This document shows, piece after piece, positions 21,000 through 32,665 of a stretch of DNA of 64,000 nt (positions within the stretch are counted from its first letter, which is position 1; each line of letters opens with the position of its first letter). The translations under genes and the position numbers were made by a program. The stretch is from Norana najaformis. Lineage: Eukaryota > Annelida > Clitellata > Crassiclitellata > Hormogastridae. Location of the stretch: contig OZ029915.1 of assembly GCA_964023275.1 (NCBI GenBank), positions 40,603,238-40,667,237 on the forward strand. The letters are read 5' to 3'. The notes beneath the pieces were generated by a model, which was not told where the DNA came from, made no database searches, and worked only from the letters and a program-made list of their open reading frames with translations.

Positions 21000-21679
21000 T
21001 ATTATACTTATTGCAACTCTGTAATTTTCAATGTAAAATCTTCCTAAAACTTATCACTTTATTATAAGTATAAAACTGTGACAACAATTTTAGTAATAAA
21101 TTGGTTTAGAGTTTTATCAATGAGTTTTAATAATTCAATTATATATTCTTATTTTGTGCTCTGATGAATTTAACAACTCTACATTTTGTTCTGCAACATT
21201 TTATGTGCAACATTTTGAAGCATAACATTTCGTGCATAACATTATTGACACAATCATAAAGTATATATGTATATGTATGTACATGTATGCATGCACATAT
21301 ATACCAGGAATGAATGTACCCAGTGTGGTACGTGTGAATGTATGTGCACTCTTCTATATCAACACTTGAAGGTTTGACATCAGCAAAAAATTTTGATATA
21401 ATAGAAAATGTTCAGCAGCATGATCAAGTCAAATATTTAACCTAGCAGACGGCAAAGACAAGATCAGAATGATAGAATAGAAAATGACACTTCAAAGGGA
21501 CAGCAAATGTCCCACTGTCTCTGCATCATAAGCAAATCCCATCATGTTCAATTCTATTTGTTTTCACAGAAGCCAAAACTACTTTAGCCTATTAAACGAC
21601 TCTTACAGTTTAAACTTAACATTAGCAGTAACATAGGCCAACTTTAACACAAAGAAGACGACTACATGAGAAGTCCAAT
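21000..21679. other. Non-coding stretch
   Basis: AT-rich with a small TATGTA/CATGCA run at 21265-21305. No gene. Confidence 0.5.
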
Positions 21680-21745
21680 GGTTACTGCTCAGACGACAAA
21701 CTGATGGGTTAGTGGTTCAAATACTGTCATAGAATAAACACATAA
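21680..21745 (+). repeat. Degenerate tRNA-like SINE head
   Basis: CCAATGGTTACTGCTCAGAC resembles an A-box region and TTAGTGGTTCAAATACTG a B box (GGTTCAAATAC), about 40 bases apart as in tRNA genes. Base pairing is too poor for a functional tRNA. Confidence 0.35.
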
Positions 21746-22654
21746 ACATGCCCGTCCTCTTGAGCTTTCTAGTCAAACATACTGTATATGAACAAATATA
21801 TAATGAATTGTTTTTCAATCAGAAATGAGAAGGCAAGAGAAAGGAACTAGAACTGTTCCATGGCACCCATATGCAAGAAAAACAGACCTTTCATTGACTT
21901 AATATGATAGACAACACAAGGAATTGCTCTCTATGTGTACTAAGTCTAATATTACAGCTATAGATATCTTGGGCTTGGGATATAAAGAAATACAAGTAAG
22001 TGGCATATGACAAATTCCTAGTAATGGATCAGAATTAGTATTAGTACAAGTACTACCATTATTATTAATATTAAAATCCAAAATAGTAATAAGTATTAGT
22101 ATTTGCATTAATAGCAGTAACTATCAGTATAGTGTCTCTTTCTATAGTAATAACATCCATGTAGGCTAGACATAAATAAAGATACAGTTATTCTTTATAA
22201 AGACGCAGCAACGCTGCAGATGGTCAGCGGAAGCTGGTTAAACCATTCATTGCTTTCAACAGGTACAGTTTGAATGGAATTAGCATTCAGCTCCAGATAA
22301 AACACTCATCTTCCAAGTGCATTAAGGCATAAAGCTCTGTTTTATGCCATCAGCTGGCCTCAACGGAAGCACGGGCAGCTCTGCCATTATTCTGTCTAGG
22401 CTTCGACTTTGCCTATGGAGGACCAGCATGCTGCGCTACTGCTATATGGAGTCATTATTACTGCTATGGCGTCTCAATAAGCGGATGATGATCCGGATAC
22501 TATTCCACTGTCATCCGCTTGCCATCAATTCTCTTTTGCTTCATTAAGTCCTAAAACCGTGAATGAGTATGAAGCATCTAGGTGCACCAATGATAAATAC
22601 CATGCTAAATTCAATTTATTATATAATACCTTCACTTAAAACAAATACACACAT
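21746..22654. other. Non-coding stretch
   Basis: The 22344-22547 frame has no motif and I do not support a gene. Confidence 0.45.
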
Positions 22655-22712
22655 ACAAACAGGTTCACACACACACACATTCACACACACCACACACACA
22701 CACACACAAACA
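22655..22712. repeat. (CA)n microsatellite
   Basis: Interrupted CACACA/TTCACACA run. Confidence 0.9.
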
Positions 22713-22909
22713 TATACATGCATCCACGCATACGTGAGTCGGCCAGATGTTGTGGGTGGTTGCTCAGTAAGAACACAAACAGCAGTTGAAATTGAAGTCA
22801 TTATTCGTTGAAACTCAGTGTTTATCTGAACTTAAAATCATACAACTCCTATATATACAACTCCTATATACCTTTCCTCAGTCTTTACACTTGCTGTTTT
22901 GCATTGTGA

Positions 22910-22965
22910 AGTCTCTCTCTCCCTCTCTTTGCCTGTCTGTCTGTCTGACTGTCTGTCTCTCTCAA
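22910..22965. repeat. CT/GTCT-rich simple repeat
   Basis: CTCTCTCC runs pass into GTCTGTCTGTCTGACTGTCT. Confidence 0.85.
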
Positions 22966-23534
22966 CGTCAAAGCATAGAGTATGAGTTTGAGCCTTTCCT
23001 GAGAAGGTTACTGTGTAAGTGATGATAAAATGCCCATATACCCCCAGTAATAATAACAATAATAATACTGTACATACATACCGGTACACACACAAAATCC
23101 CGTGCATTGTATATTGTTAATTACATGCAAAAACCCTATGCTAAAACTAGTCTCTAACTTAAGGTGACCGAATTGATCCAAACCAACAAGCTCAGATCAA
23201 AGTAGTTTGCCAGTTTGTCAGTCAGCTGACTGATCAGCCCAGCAATGAAAATATCTTCAGCCTGAACATTAAGAATGTTTGCACAGATGTAGAGGATTTA
23301 CATATTTCTGATTTGTGCATAAAACTATGGTCACAATATGCATTTCTGAATCTGTAGTGCAGTAACTTATGTTTTAAAAACTTTTTTGTAGTTTTTCGTA
23401 TTTGTTGTGCCTGTATTATTGTGTGCTACCATTATACTGGTGCATAAAAGAGTATATATAAAGAGATAGCACATTTCTCGATCAACAGTGATAAAGGTGC
23501 CTCTTTTATTAAATCAATGCCAATGATACAATGT

Positions 23535-23538
<4 letters not shown>
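22966..23538. other. Non-coding stretch
   Basis: No gene or repeat that I can define. Confidence 0.5.

Positions 23539-23588
<50 letters not shown>
23539..23588. repeat. (TA)n microsatellite
   Basis: About 24 uninterrupted TA units. Confidence 0.95.
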
Positions 23589-23593
<5 letters not shown>

Positions 23594-24599
23594 GTCTGAA
23601 TTCCATAAATCCTTTTGATCTGGTGTCCAATCTCATTTGAGCCTTCCAGTAATTCAACAATAATGGGACATTATCTCTAACAATCTTCACTACAACCTAT
23701 TTGCAAATTCTTGTTGATGATTAAATATAGACCATAACGCCAATAGCAATTAAACATCCATTATCATTGGATCAACCCATATGGAGGATACTAAACAACA
23801 GACAACCATAATCAAATACAGCCACATGGAATACAATGCATCTGGTTTGGATTTTATGTAGTCTTTAATTAATAAGTCGAATTAAAGTACTTAATCTGCA
23901 CAATCCCAATATATCAGTTCTAGATATTCAAATACTTGTTTGTGAACATTTTACTGAGACTGCAATAGATGTGCCTAATATCTACTATAGGTAAAATAAA
24001 GTCAAATCAGGAAACCGTTTCTTAGAGATAGCTTATTCAAAAAAAGACCAACTGGCAAGTATTGATTACTTAATGTTCTTGCATACAAAGTTATCTACTA
24101 GACAATTATTCACCCCAGAGTCTGCAGTATGCTTCTTAGCCATGGCACTCACATTTTAACTTCCTACTCTAAATATACAACAGATATTTGCAACAATATC
24201 CACAGAAATGACGTACAGAGCTCTGCAAGTGCTTCTCATTGAAATCGAACTTGTCCAGTGTTTGCTTACAAACACCGTAAAAGCGTGTTCCGTTGGTCTT
24301 CCAAACAAGTATATTGTATTCTCCGTGAGAAGACTCTTAGACAAATAAAACTATCCAGTGTCCCAGTGTTCACCCAGTTTGTCGTGTGGATTAGTATTAA
24401 GTCCACAAGCAGTAGCTGACGTTGGTGTAAAAGAGCAGACTAACATTCTCTGGGGCAGAATATGAGGAAAATCTGTTCATACGTCTAACCTTTTCATCAT
24501 TTTTCAGTTTTGTCTTCAATCCTTTTCAGTCGTTGTAGCAAATGAATGATCAACTTTCAAAATATTTTCAATTTCAGTGAATGTGAAACACTTAAGCAT
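23589..24599. other. Non-coding stretch
   Basis: AT-rich. The minus-strand frame 24156-24344 (ends CCIFRVGS) has no recognisable motif but lies on the same strand as the ORF at 24621. Confidence 0.4.
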
Positions 24600-24620
24600 A
24601 GATCAATGCCTGGGAAAATG

Positions 24621-24824
24621 TCAAGTCTGACTGACATCTCCATATTTCTCCAGAGTAGGAATATCCCCTTCACCAAGGTCTGAAGTCAGGTTGAATGCAT
24701 TAAGTGCAATACCTCCACCAAAATCTTTTCCAGATATATAGTTTCCTTTGTTCCTCATCCACGTACATGTTCCATAAAACCCAGGTAGTGTTAATAAATT
24801 GCTTATTAGCAAATTGACTTTCAA
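24621..24824 (-). CDS. Unidentified 67-aa ORF
   Basis: The minus-strand frame reads KVNLLISNLLTLPGFYGTC, then GGIALNAFNLTSDLGEGDIP and TLEKYGDVSQT before a stop. Upstream of its ATG the frame stays open a little further (IAAEIVFGYEQQFLLHLKV). The composition is protein-like, not repeat-derived. Other short minus-strand peptides of similar character lie at 25247-25440 and around 26400-26590 (KDFNIPDIIMNWQRVIDD), so a decayed minus-strand transposon of 2 kb or more is possible. I recognise no family. Confidence 0.22.
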   Translation of the reverse strand: MKVNLLISNLLTLPGFYGTCTWMRNKGNYISGKDFGGGIALNAFNLTSDLGEGDIPTLEKYGDVSQT

Positions 24825-26732
24825 GTGTAAGAGGAATTGTTGTTCATATCCAAATACAATTTCAGCTGCGATAGGTGCATATATTTAAAAGTTGAAGAAT
24901 TTTTCATAAACTTCCATTAGAAGCGTCATTGTCTATTCAACTAGCACCGATTCTCATAAGCATTTGACCAGAGAACAGCTTCCTTGAGAGAGGCAATGAA
25001 GACTGCCTCTCAGAATTTTGTAACAGCTTTACATAAATATTCTAACACAGACATTTTCCAAAACTTTCACAATAACTACAAACAAAGACAGATTCATCTG
25101 TTCTTACAGTTTACCTTCTACAATTCTAAAATTTCTGTTCGATGGAGCACCTTAGACTGACAACACCAAGCAAAAGAAATCTTTATTTCTAACTAGTCAC
25201 TCTCTCTAATGTTAACATTACCAGGCAAATAAATTCACTGGTCAACATGATTTTTGCTTTCTTAATAAATTTTGATGATTCTAGCAGTGTTCCAGTCGAA
25301 GATTTTAGAAATGAGCATGGCTTGTCTCTATCATGTCAGGTTTTTGTGAAACTCCTGAAAGTTTGCATCATAATGGTTTCCATTGACAATAATGATCTTG
25401 GAGAAATAGGTTGCTATGCCTATGTATCCAGTCGTGTCAACTAGGCAACCTTAACCAGAAACAGCACTACATTTTTTAAAACCAACATTTTCTACATTTG
25501 CATTGTGTTAAGTTGCATCTTCTAAATACTTAGCAATGTCCGCATAAAAATTCACAGTGGTAAGTTGTGTTTCTTAACAAGATTTTCATACCTCAAACTC
25601 ATTTCCACGCAACTATAATAAACACGTTATTTGAATCAGTGACCCGAGTATCATTTCAGGTAATAATATAAATTTAAGAAACAGACTGTTTAAATAAGTT
25701 AAGGTGGTCCAGTTAACTGACTAGGTCAGTAATATAACTAGGCATGTTGTCTGCAAGTACAATTTGTGCTCTGGCACTCAACCCAACAGCCTAGCCTGTC
25801 TGCCAAATGCTTCAGCACCTGCCTGAAAAAGCAGTCATGAGCTCCTGAACAATCCACTCAGAATGATACCCAATCTATCCTGATACTGAATGCATGCACC
25901 TTGAAAAATGAGTATGCTGTTACTAGTTTGTTTTAAACAATATTTAGTCTGCACACATTGCTCTGCTTGCATTACAACAAAATTGTGTTTTCATTATAAA
26001 ATGCATAGATGTAAAAACATTTTTTTTAACATTCACTTTCTAATGTTTCTTTATTTTCAGGAACATTTTTATCATTAGGTTTCTGAAATTTTCATGACAG
26101 CTATCGTTTAAACGTGTTTTTGAATAATATTTGCATTACAATAAAGATGATCTGTAAAGTTGTAAAAGTATATTATGCATTTCATATTGCATTGTTCCTC
26201 CTTTCTGTGGGTGACTACGATTATCAAAGCAAGTCAATTTGGCTTAGCCACACTACTCAGTTGTCTGTTAGCATTTCTTATCATGTTTTTAATGTTTTTT
26301 CTTCACAAAAATCACGTTTTTTAATGTTTTTTATTTCTTAGATCAGTTTTTTTACATCTGTGGCAAATGGCACATGTTACTGCTAAGTTGGAAGCAAAGC
26401 ATCCTTGTTAGCTTCCTGAATATTGGATTCCTAGTGTCATACCTTATCTATTTCGATAGATCATCAATCACTCTTTGCCAATTCATTATAATATCAGGAA
26501 TATTAAAATCCTTTATTTATGTACAAACATTCTTAATGTTTTTCAGTGCAAAGGCATCTGCACATTCATTCCTGTTGGTGTTCATCTGAATAAGTCTTGG
26601 GTGAACTTTATTTGACAAATAACTCATTTATATCACAGAAGTTATAAGATGCCACCTGTTTGTCAGAGAGGAGCAGTGTGGTGTCACCATATTGTGCTAG
26701 CTATTTGCAGGAAGGGGTGCAATGATTCAATA
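24825..26732. other. Unresolved AT-rich stretch with minus-strand peptide scraps
   Basis: I find no convincing ORF. The minus strand has short protein-like pieces, as noted for the ORF at 24621. Plus-strand frames at 26114-26341 and 26374-26589 are hydrophobic because of the high T content. Confidence 0.35.
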
Positions 26733-26753
26733 CATATGTATGTATGCATGATG

Positions 26754-26782
<29 letters not shown>
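26733..26782. repeat. (TATG)n microsatellite
   Basis: About ten near-perfect TATG units, with CATGATG near the start. Confidence 0.9.
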
Positions 26783-26784
<2 letters not shown>

Positions 26785-26787
26785 GTA

Positions 26788-27010
26788 TCTAGACACTTAA
26801 TATAGCACCTTTTAAGTACCTTTTCAGACCTCACAAAACTGCTGCCTATGCTAGCCTAAATGGTGTTAAAGTTCATTAGGAAAAAGTTCATCATAACAAA
26901 CAATGCTCAAGTAACTCAAAACGTTACTACTAGCAGGCTCCTGCACTCATACAGATTCCTACAGTTGATACCAGGTTCAGAGTTCCTCATCCGTATTGTA
27001 TTGAAGATGA
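26788..27010 (-). repeat. Interspersed repeat ('AGACACTTAATATAGCACC'), copy 1
   Basis: AGACACTTAATATAGCACCT, CTGCCTATGCTAGCC and GTTCATTAGGAAAAAGTTCA are matched in reverse complement at 49590-49690, and the 49-kb copy continues into sequence homologous to 27200-27500. The 3' end resembles the LINE tails that finish in GGTGCTATAT, so this is probably a LINE or SINE 3' end. Confidence 0.55.
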
Positions 27011-27039
27011 GGAATGACTACATCTGATGAAATCCACAG

Positions 27040-27190
27040 TAAATGTAAATCTTGGAAATTTCTCCGACCACACAAAAGCCGCATCAGGGAGACGAGTTTA
27101 TCACTGACGCTTTATCAAATCAAGTGTGCAAGAGCCACGTTGTATGGTCAGTTTCGATGCCAGGTCAGAATCTGGGGGGCATGTTTCCAA
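27040..27190 (-). repeat. Decayed SINE unit of the ATTACG-tail family
   Basis: AAATCTTGGAAATTTCTCCG, GACGAGTTTATCACTGACGC and CATCAAATCAAG keep the order of the better copies at 32539 and 56938, with many changes. No coding frame. Confidence 0.4.
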
Positions 27191-27199
27191 TTTCTAGGG

Positions 27200-27500
27200 T
27201 CAAGAGGTCATTGTCATTAAGAACAAAAAGTACGTCAGCAAGCAAAACAATGTACAGATAACTAGAACAGTCATCAGTGGTGGGCTCATGCACACACGCG
27301 AAGCCCAACCAACGGATTCACATCCAGGGTTGACAGATGACATGATGTTCAGAGTTCCTGGATCAAGTTGCATTGAAGTGTAGAGAGCCAACAGGCAGTA
27401 GTTTTTGAAGTACATGATAACACCACCACCCAGCAGTACCTCACTGGTGGTAGATGTTGCAGCATCCAGACATCCCTTGAACTGCCAGGTCTGAGTAGAA
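27200..27500 (-). repeat. Interspersed repeat, homologous to 49400-49590
   Basis: The complement reads GATGCTGCAACATCTACCAC, then GATCCAGGAACTCTGAACAT, GTCAACCCTGGATGTGAATC and GTGTGTGCATGAGCCCAC. The plus strand at 49410-49575 carries the same order with about a quarter of positions changed. Confidence 0.6.
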
Positions 27501-28379
27501 CTGGAATTCGTCGCCTGCCGGTCAGAAGGTCAAGGGGTCACCCGTGATGGACAGTCAAGAATACTCCAAAGACCCTCGTCCTCTGCTAAAACCATTACCC
27601 TTTTGAAAACGGCATATGTAAATCCATAGATTTGCGGCACTAGGAAGCCCATCCCTCCCCATGCAGTCATGCCAAGATGATATACGTAGAAAATATCATC
27701 CAAAATGTTTGAAATCTGCAGCTGAAACTAAGATGAATTCCTACACATAAGCTTAGCAACTGCAAATGTCAAAATGTGTCAGAAATTATCCATCAAGTTC
27801 CACATTAAGGTGAAGACTCTGCCAAAATGACCCTGAAGGCGACTCAACAACCAACGAGGCTGTTGACCTGCATGCGCAGATCTAGTCAAGCAGCAGTCAA
27901 ATTAGTAGTGAACAATTGATTTGGCTATTGTGCAGGCAGATTTATTTTTGTAAAGTTGCAAGTGCAAGATTACTGAGCAATGTGGTCGGCAAAGGTTCAG
28001 CTGTTTATAATAATCCATTCTTGGACATTAACGTAGTTACAGAAAATGAATAGTTGATAAGGTAACAGCACATGCTTATCATCCACCACTCCCTTGTAGA
28101 TGGCAGAAAATGCAGCATCCAGATATCCCTCGAGCCACCAGGTTTGTGCAGGATATGCACTTGTCAGTAGCTGACTGATTGGTCATAGGACCTCTCCACA
28201 ATATCGCCCAAATGGGAACCAGTGCATAGGTCGATGGATTCAAAATGGCACTCGGGCCTAAATCTCATACAACCAAATACCATCCAGAAACATGAAATCC
28301 TGAATATATCCAAGAAATAACTCTGAGGATGGTAGTGGAGAGGATGGGATGCAATAGCACCGTAATCCATGTGAGTGGA
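27501..28379. other. Non-coding stretch with repeat scraps
   Basis: Near 28100 the phrase AATGCAGCATCCAGATATCC repeats the motif ATGTTGCAGCATCCAGACATCC at about 27455, so a further decayed copy of the 27200 family lies here. No gene. Confidence 0.4.
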
Positions 28380-29690
28380 TGAGGCTCAATTTTCCTTCCT
28401 CTTTTGAAGAAAGGTGATCTGCGACAATGCACATATTACCAGACCATAGCCCTCGTCTCGCATGCCAGTATAATCATCCTAAAGACCATCCTGGAAAGGA
28501 TTAGGATGAAGACAGAATCTGAGTAGGAAGATGAACCAGCTGGATTTCACAGAGGAAGAGGAACATGAGATCAAGTCACAAATCTTAAAATCATCATGTA
28601 GAAAACTACAGAGCATCAGCAGCCACTCTATATGTGCTTTATTGATTTTAATAAGGTATCTGATTGTGTCTCATATGAGCAGCTCTGGCTGGCCATGATA
28701 GACATGGGTTACCCTATTCATATCGTCAACCTGTTTGCTGGACTCTACTGTAAACAGCAAGCTAGAGAGATCCGATACACCATCAGGAGGGCTCCATGTC
28801 AAGAAAGGGGTTCGACAAGGCTGTGTGATCTCACCATACCTATTCAACATCCTGGCAGAGATGAGGGAAGCACTGGATGGTTTGTGACAGAGGAATTCAA
28901 AGGGAGAAGAGTTACAAAACTCTAATATGCTGATGACACTGTCCTTTTAGCAACCTCAGAAGCAGAGCTGCAGGAGGTAGTGGATCATCTTGACCGTGCA
29001 AGCAGCAACCAGGCTCTCTTGATTAATGTTGACAAAAGAAGATCATGGTAACAAATGATACTACCTGCAACATCAGAGTAAAATGTAATCAGCTAGAGGA
29101 AGCTGATACATTTCCATATCTTGACTCACTTATAACCAAAGAATCTGACTGCAGTAAAAAGATTCGATCAAGACTGGCAAAAGGACAGTGTGTTTGGGGA
29201 GTATTGAAGAATGTATGGAAAAGTCAAGGCATATTGCCTGCAACAATGATACGACTTCTGAAAGCTCTTGTGTGGCCAGTGGCTCAGTATGGCTGTGAGA
29301 GCTGGACCATAAAGAAAGATGAAGAGGCAAAAGTCAATCTATTTGAAATGAAGTGTCTGTGGACCATGGGCTGCTAAGAAGAGAAATGAGTGAGTCCTAG
29401 ACACTTCAGGAGCAGAGAAGAGTCAGCTCGGATTAATCAAAAAGAGAAAACCTTCATACTTCAGGCATGTGCTATGAAAAGTGGAAACAGCATAGAAAAA
29501 GATATCATTCTAGGCATAATTCCTGAATCCCGAGCTCGAGGAAGACCCGAGATGACATGGATTGACAACAACAAGTTGTGAACTGAATTATCATGCAACC
29601 AGGAGACAAGGGACAGAAGCACATGGCACAAAATTGTCCCAGGTGCAGCCAATCCCCGGCCTGAGGGGGGTTGAAGAGAAGACAAGACAA
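28380..29690 (+). mobile_element. LINE reverse transcriptase remnant, RTE-like
   Basis: The plus strand, read across frames, holds the reverse transcriptase half of a non-LTR retrotransposon. In order: LLKKGDLRQC and ALVSHAS (28390-28470), the finger/palm start CFIDFNKVSDCVS (28632), GVRQGC-type sequence near 28808, the catalytic YADDTVLL at 28926-28950, then TFPYLDSLITKESDCSKKIR, LLKALVWPVAQYGCESWTIK (29245-29310), RARGRPEMTWIDN (29536) and a terminal DRSTWHKIVPGAANPRPEGG ending in a stop at 29672. The WPVAQYGCESWT and GRP-TWID motifs are typical of RTE-like LINEs. It is 5'-truncated (no endonuclease), with about four frameshifts and several in-frame stops, including one directly before YADD. 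The tail is a GAAGA/CAAGA-rich stretch (29673-29695). Confidence 0.8.
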
Positions 29691-29695
29691 GAGAA

Positions 29696-30454
29696 AATTG
29701 AGGCTAGGAGGAGAAGTAGGAGCGGTACTTACATGTGCAAGGGGGTGGTGCTAGGAGTGAAAGGGACATGAGTCAGTAGGCACAGTGTTGACTCATCAGG
29801 TTTTTTCTGGTTCCGCCTTACTCGACTGCTCCTCTGTAACTACATTAGTGTTCCAAATTGCATTATAAAATCTTATTAAAGCCGGAAATGACAATTTTTC
29901 CTGGAAAGAAATGAACTCCTAAAGGCAATATTAAAAATGAACCAGAAATCAAACTTCTTGTGCTTCGGGCAACACCGAGTCTTTACATTTGTCATTGCTT
30001 CATAACAGCCATCTATAATTCAACAGAGCAAAATTGAAAGTCTAATATTACGTAAATTGGCATAATTCCACAGAAACTGCATTGTGGAATCTTCATTTGG
30101 CTTGATTAATGAAAAGAAGCTTCATCTAAATGAATGTCAGTGACTACCTGTATATTACCCATTCTGATGATCAAGAAAACTGAATTTGAATAAATTAAGC
30201 TTATGTCAACACACTTATACTCAGAAATTCTAGGTCATTAAGTAGCTTAACAGATATTTTATTGATAATAAATCAGAATAATAACTAGAGTTAGAGCGAA
30301 TTTCAGCCTAAGAATTTTCTTTTGCTACAGACTGAATTTCAACAGCTTAGACATGTTTTGAAATGGCATGGACCTAATCATATAAAGGTACATCCTTATT
30401 ATGTATTATTTACTGAATTGTATGCACTGCTCATTGCAAAATTTAGGCATAATC
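29696..30454. other. Non-coding stretch
   Basis: Sequence downstream of the LINE. Nothing definable. Confidence 0.5.
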
Positions 30455-30540
30455 TAATCTAAATCTAATCTAAAAACTTCTATAGCGCCACTGTAATAAT
30501 TCTCAAGGCACCAGTCGATGGTCGCTGCTAAACAAAAGTC
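30455..30540 (-). mobile_element. LINE 3' tail (TTAGA family)
   Basis: The complement reads GACCATCGACTGGTGCCTTG, AATTATTACAGTGGCGCTAT and AGAAG, then (TTAGA)-like units. It is the same tail module as at 5640-5716, here without ORF sequence. Confidence 0.65.
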
Positions 30541-31179
30541 CAGAAGTCACAGAGACAGCCTACGGAGGAAATGGGTTCAGGAAAAGATGAGCTTTTAGTC
30601 GAGATCTCTTGCATTATAAAGATTAACTCTTGCATTATAAAGACTGCTAACTTTATAAGTGAGAGTGGTTTTTTGCAGTCAGTCACCTCAGCATCTTGCA
30701 GCAGTGGACACTGGGCAGATATCAAGTAATGGCACTGGGAAAGCTTCTAACTTGGAATATGTATGTATAGCATAAGTGCATGCAGACCCACTTGAACTCA
30801 TTCACAGCAATGTTGAAATACTCGTTACATAGTTTAGCACTGGCCTGGTTTCAAGAGATGCTCAAGAACAAAAGCCGAAGCAGATGCAACTTTTTATGAC
30901 TGACCATTATATGGAAGGTTAAAAGTCATTTCTCTTAAGGACTCTTTTTTAATGACTTACTGAGATCAAATCAAATATATTTGTACCTAAGAAAGAAAAC
31001 TGCATAATCCTCATATCAGCAACAACTTACATCCAGCTGTTTAAAAGATAGGTAAGAAGAGCTTTAATTTAATTTACATGTTCAAATACAGACACACACG
31101 AATACATACATAAATAAAAATACATACATACAAAGATACATACATGTAATATCATAGTAAAAGTCTGCTAATTCGGTAA
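30541..31179. other. Non-coding stretch
   Basis: 30608-30655 carries a duplicated TTGCATTATAAAGA(T/C) string; a CATA run lies at 31100-31145. No gene. Confidence 0.45.
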
Positions 31180-31260
31180 ATGCACGGCAATATCGTGTCT
31201 CCCAACGACATCAAATTAACACGCGAAATTCATCAATGCACGGTACTTTATTAATAATAT
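31180..31260 (+). repeat. Interspersed repeat shared with 46480-46570
   Basis: GTCTCCCAACGACATCAAATTAACA and GAAATTCATCAATGC match GCCTCCCAACGATGCCAAAT at 46522 and GAATTCAATAATGC. Two diverged copies of one short family. Confidence 0.55.
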
Positions 31261-31849
31261 TATTGTGGCGAAAATCTGTAATGCAGATCAGAGAAATGTG
31301 AATCTGAGGCATGGTTAATCGGTCACAAGATGAACTGCAGTTAGATATCTAGATATCTGAAAGACAATAAGAAATAATGAGTATTCAGGCATTCCTTGAA
31401 GGTAGAAAAAGAGTTTGAGCAGTGAAGAAATATTGGTAGCGTCATCTTGAAACAAAAAAAATCACATGAAATTGGAGTCTCTTACTTGAAAAATGCAAAT
31501 AAAAAATCTTTCTGTGCAATAATGGTTATGCCAGAGTAAGCGATAGCAGCAAAGGCCCTTTTCGGTGTTTAGAAACAAGGTAACCCACTCTGCGGGTCTC
31601 CAGGACACCATATTCAGCCATCAACCGCATCGGTCTGAGCCTAGATTAACCACACAGCTGCAACAGGAGTTATCTAGGATTAGCGTAAGCCGCCCATCCG
31701 TACCAAATATCTGGAAGATAACTGCTCAGGACAACCGTTATAAATTTGCTATATACTGCTATACGTGTATGTATATATAAATAAATACATGCACGTGTCT
31801 ATATATATTCGTACATATATATATATACCAGTATATATAAACACATACT
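31261..31849. other. Non-coding stretch
   Basis: No gene supported; the 31565-31780 frame lacks motifs. TATA-rich simple sequence lies at 31760-31840. Confidence 0.45.
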
Positions 31850-31970
31850 AACTGTCTCATTGGACTGATCCTTGGAACTGACCTGATGCTATTCTGTTTT
31901 GGAGTGCCATCAAATGATGCATTGGGCATTATTGTAATGGCAATATAAAAGTTCTTAGAATAGATTAGAC

Positions 31971-31977
<7 letters not shown>
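31850..31977 (+). mobile_element. LINE 3' tail (TTAGA family)
   Basis: TGCCATCAAATGATGCATTG, GCATTATTGTAATGGCAATA and a tail ATAGATTAGACA, then a long (TA)n run. The module matches 5640-5716 and 41690-41762. Confidence 0.65.

Positions 31978-32022
<45 letters not shown>
31973..32022. repeat. (TA)n microsatellite
   Basis: About 24 TA units that lie between two LINE tails, probably grown from the AT-rich tail of the first. Confidence 0.95.
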
Positions 32023-32025
<3 letters not shown>

Positions 32026-32260
32026 CATTCAACCATCAACTGATGCCTTGAGGATTATTACATTAAGTGGCGCTACAGTCTCAACTTACCGGTAAGACTT
32101 ACCTCTTTCAGCTGGCTTATACACCACAGGCCGCCTCTGTCTCAGTGTATTGACCTTCTGGGTACTGACCCAACTATGGCTCGGTTTTGTATGCCATCGG
32201 TTGGTGCCCTTAAGCATTACATACCAGCACTCTGGAAGTTGATAATCATAATTATTATCA
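32023..32260 (+). mobile_element. LINE 3' tail, two pieces
   Basis: CAACCATCAACTGATGCCTT and AAGTGGCGCTACAG come first, then CACAGGCCGCCTCTGTCTCA, TTGACCTTCTGGGTACTGAC, CGGTTTTGTATGCCATCGGT and a TAATCATAATTATTAT tail. The second piece matches 57370-57460, so two 3' ends of one LINE family abut. Confidence 0.65.
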
Positions 32261-32538
32261 TATAAATGTCAAGACTGGAGTGATTTCACTCTGGTCAAAT
32301 AACTTGTTTGTTAAGCATTTTATTACATAATTAAAAGCACCTTAAACACCTTAAACATATCAATTTTGCGCCTTAGTGATAATATATAAATATATATATA
32401 TATATATAAGTACAGAGACAGAATTACAGGCCATTATTTCAACTAGAGACAACTGGTCCACTATGGTAATTAATGAAGTCACGTCAAATTAAAAATCCAT
32501 TAAGGATGAGTTTAAAGAATGAACGTTAGGGATATTAA
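32261..32538. other. Non-coding spacer
   Basis: AT-rich; a short (TA) run at 32392-32410. Confidence 0.5.
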
Positions 32539-32665
32539 TCGTAATCGTAATCTCAAGATTTCTACAGCGCCCAATGAAAGCCACGTCACGGGGACCAGCT
32601 TATTCACAGGCGCTCAGTCAAAACAAAATCGATAGGCAAAAGTGTTCGGTTCCAGGTCAAGATCC
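32539..32665 (-). repeat. SINE-like unit, ATTACG-tail family (best copy)
   Basis: The complement reads CCTGGAACCGAACACTTTTG, CGATTTTGTTTTGACTGAGC, GCCTGTGAATAAGCTGGTCC, TTTCATTGGGCGCTGTAGAA, ATCTTGAG and (ATTACG)n. Other copies are at 27040, 33455, 33900, 46925, 49243, 56938 and 57955. The conserved GGCGCT-GTAGAA before the tail resembles the LINE tails in this window, so it is probably mobilised by one of those LINEs. Confidence 0.75.
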
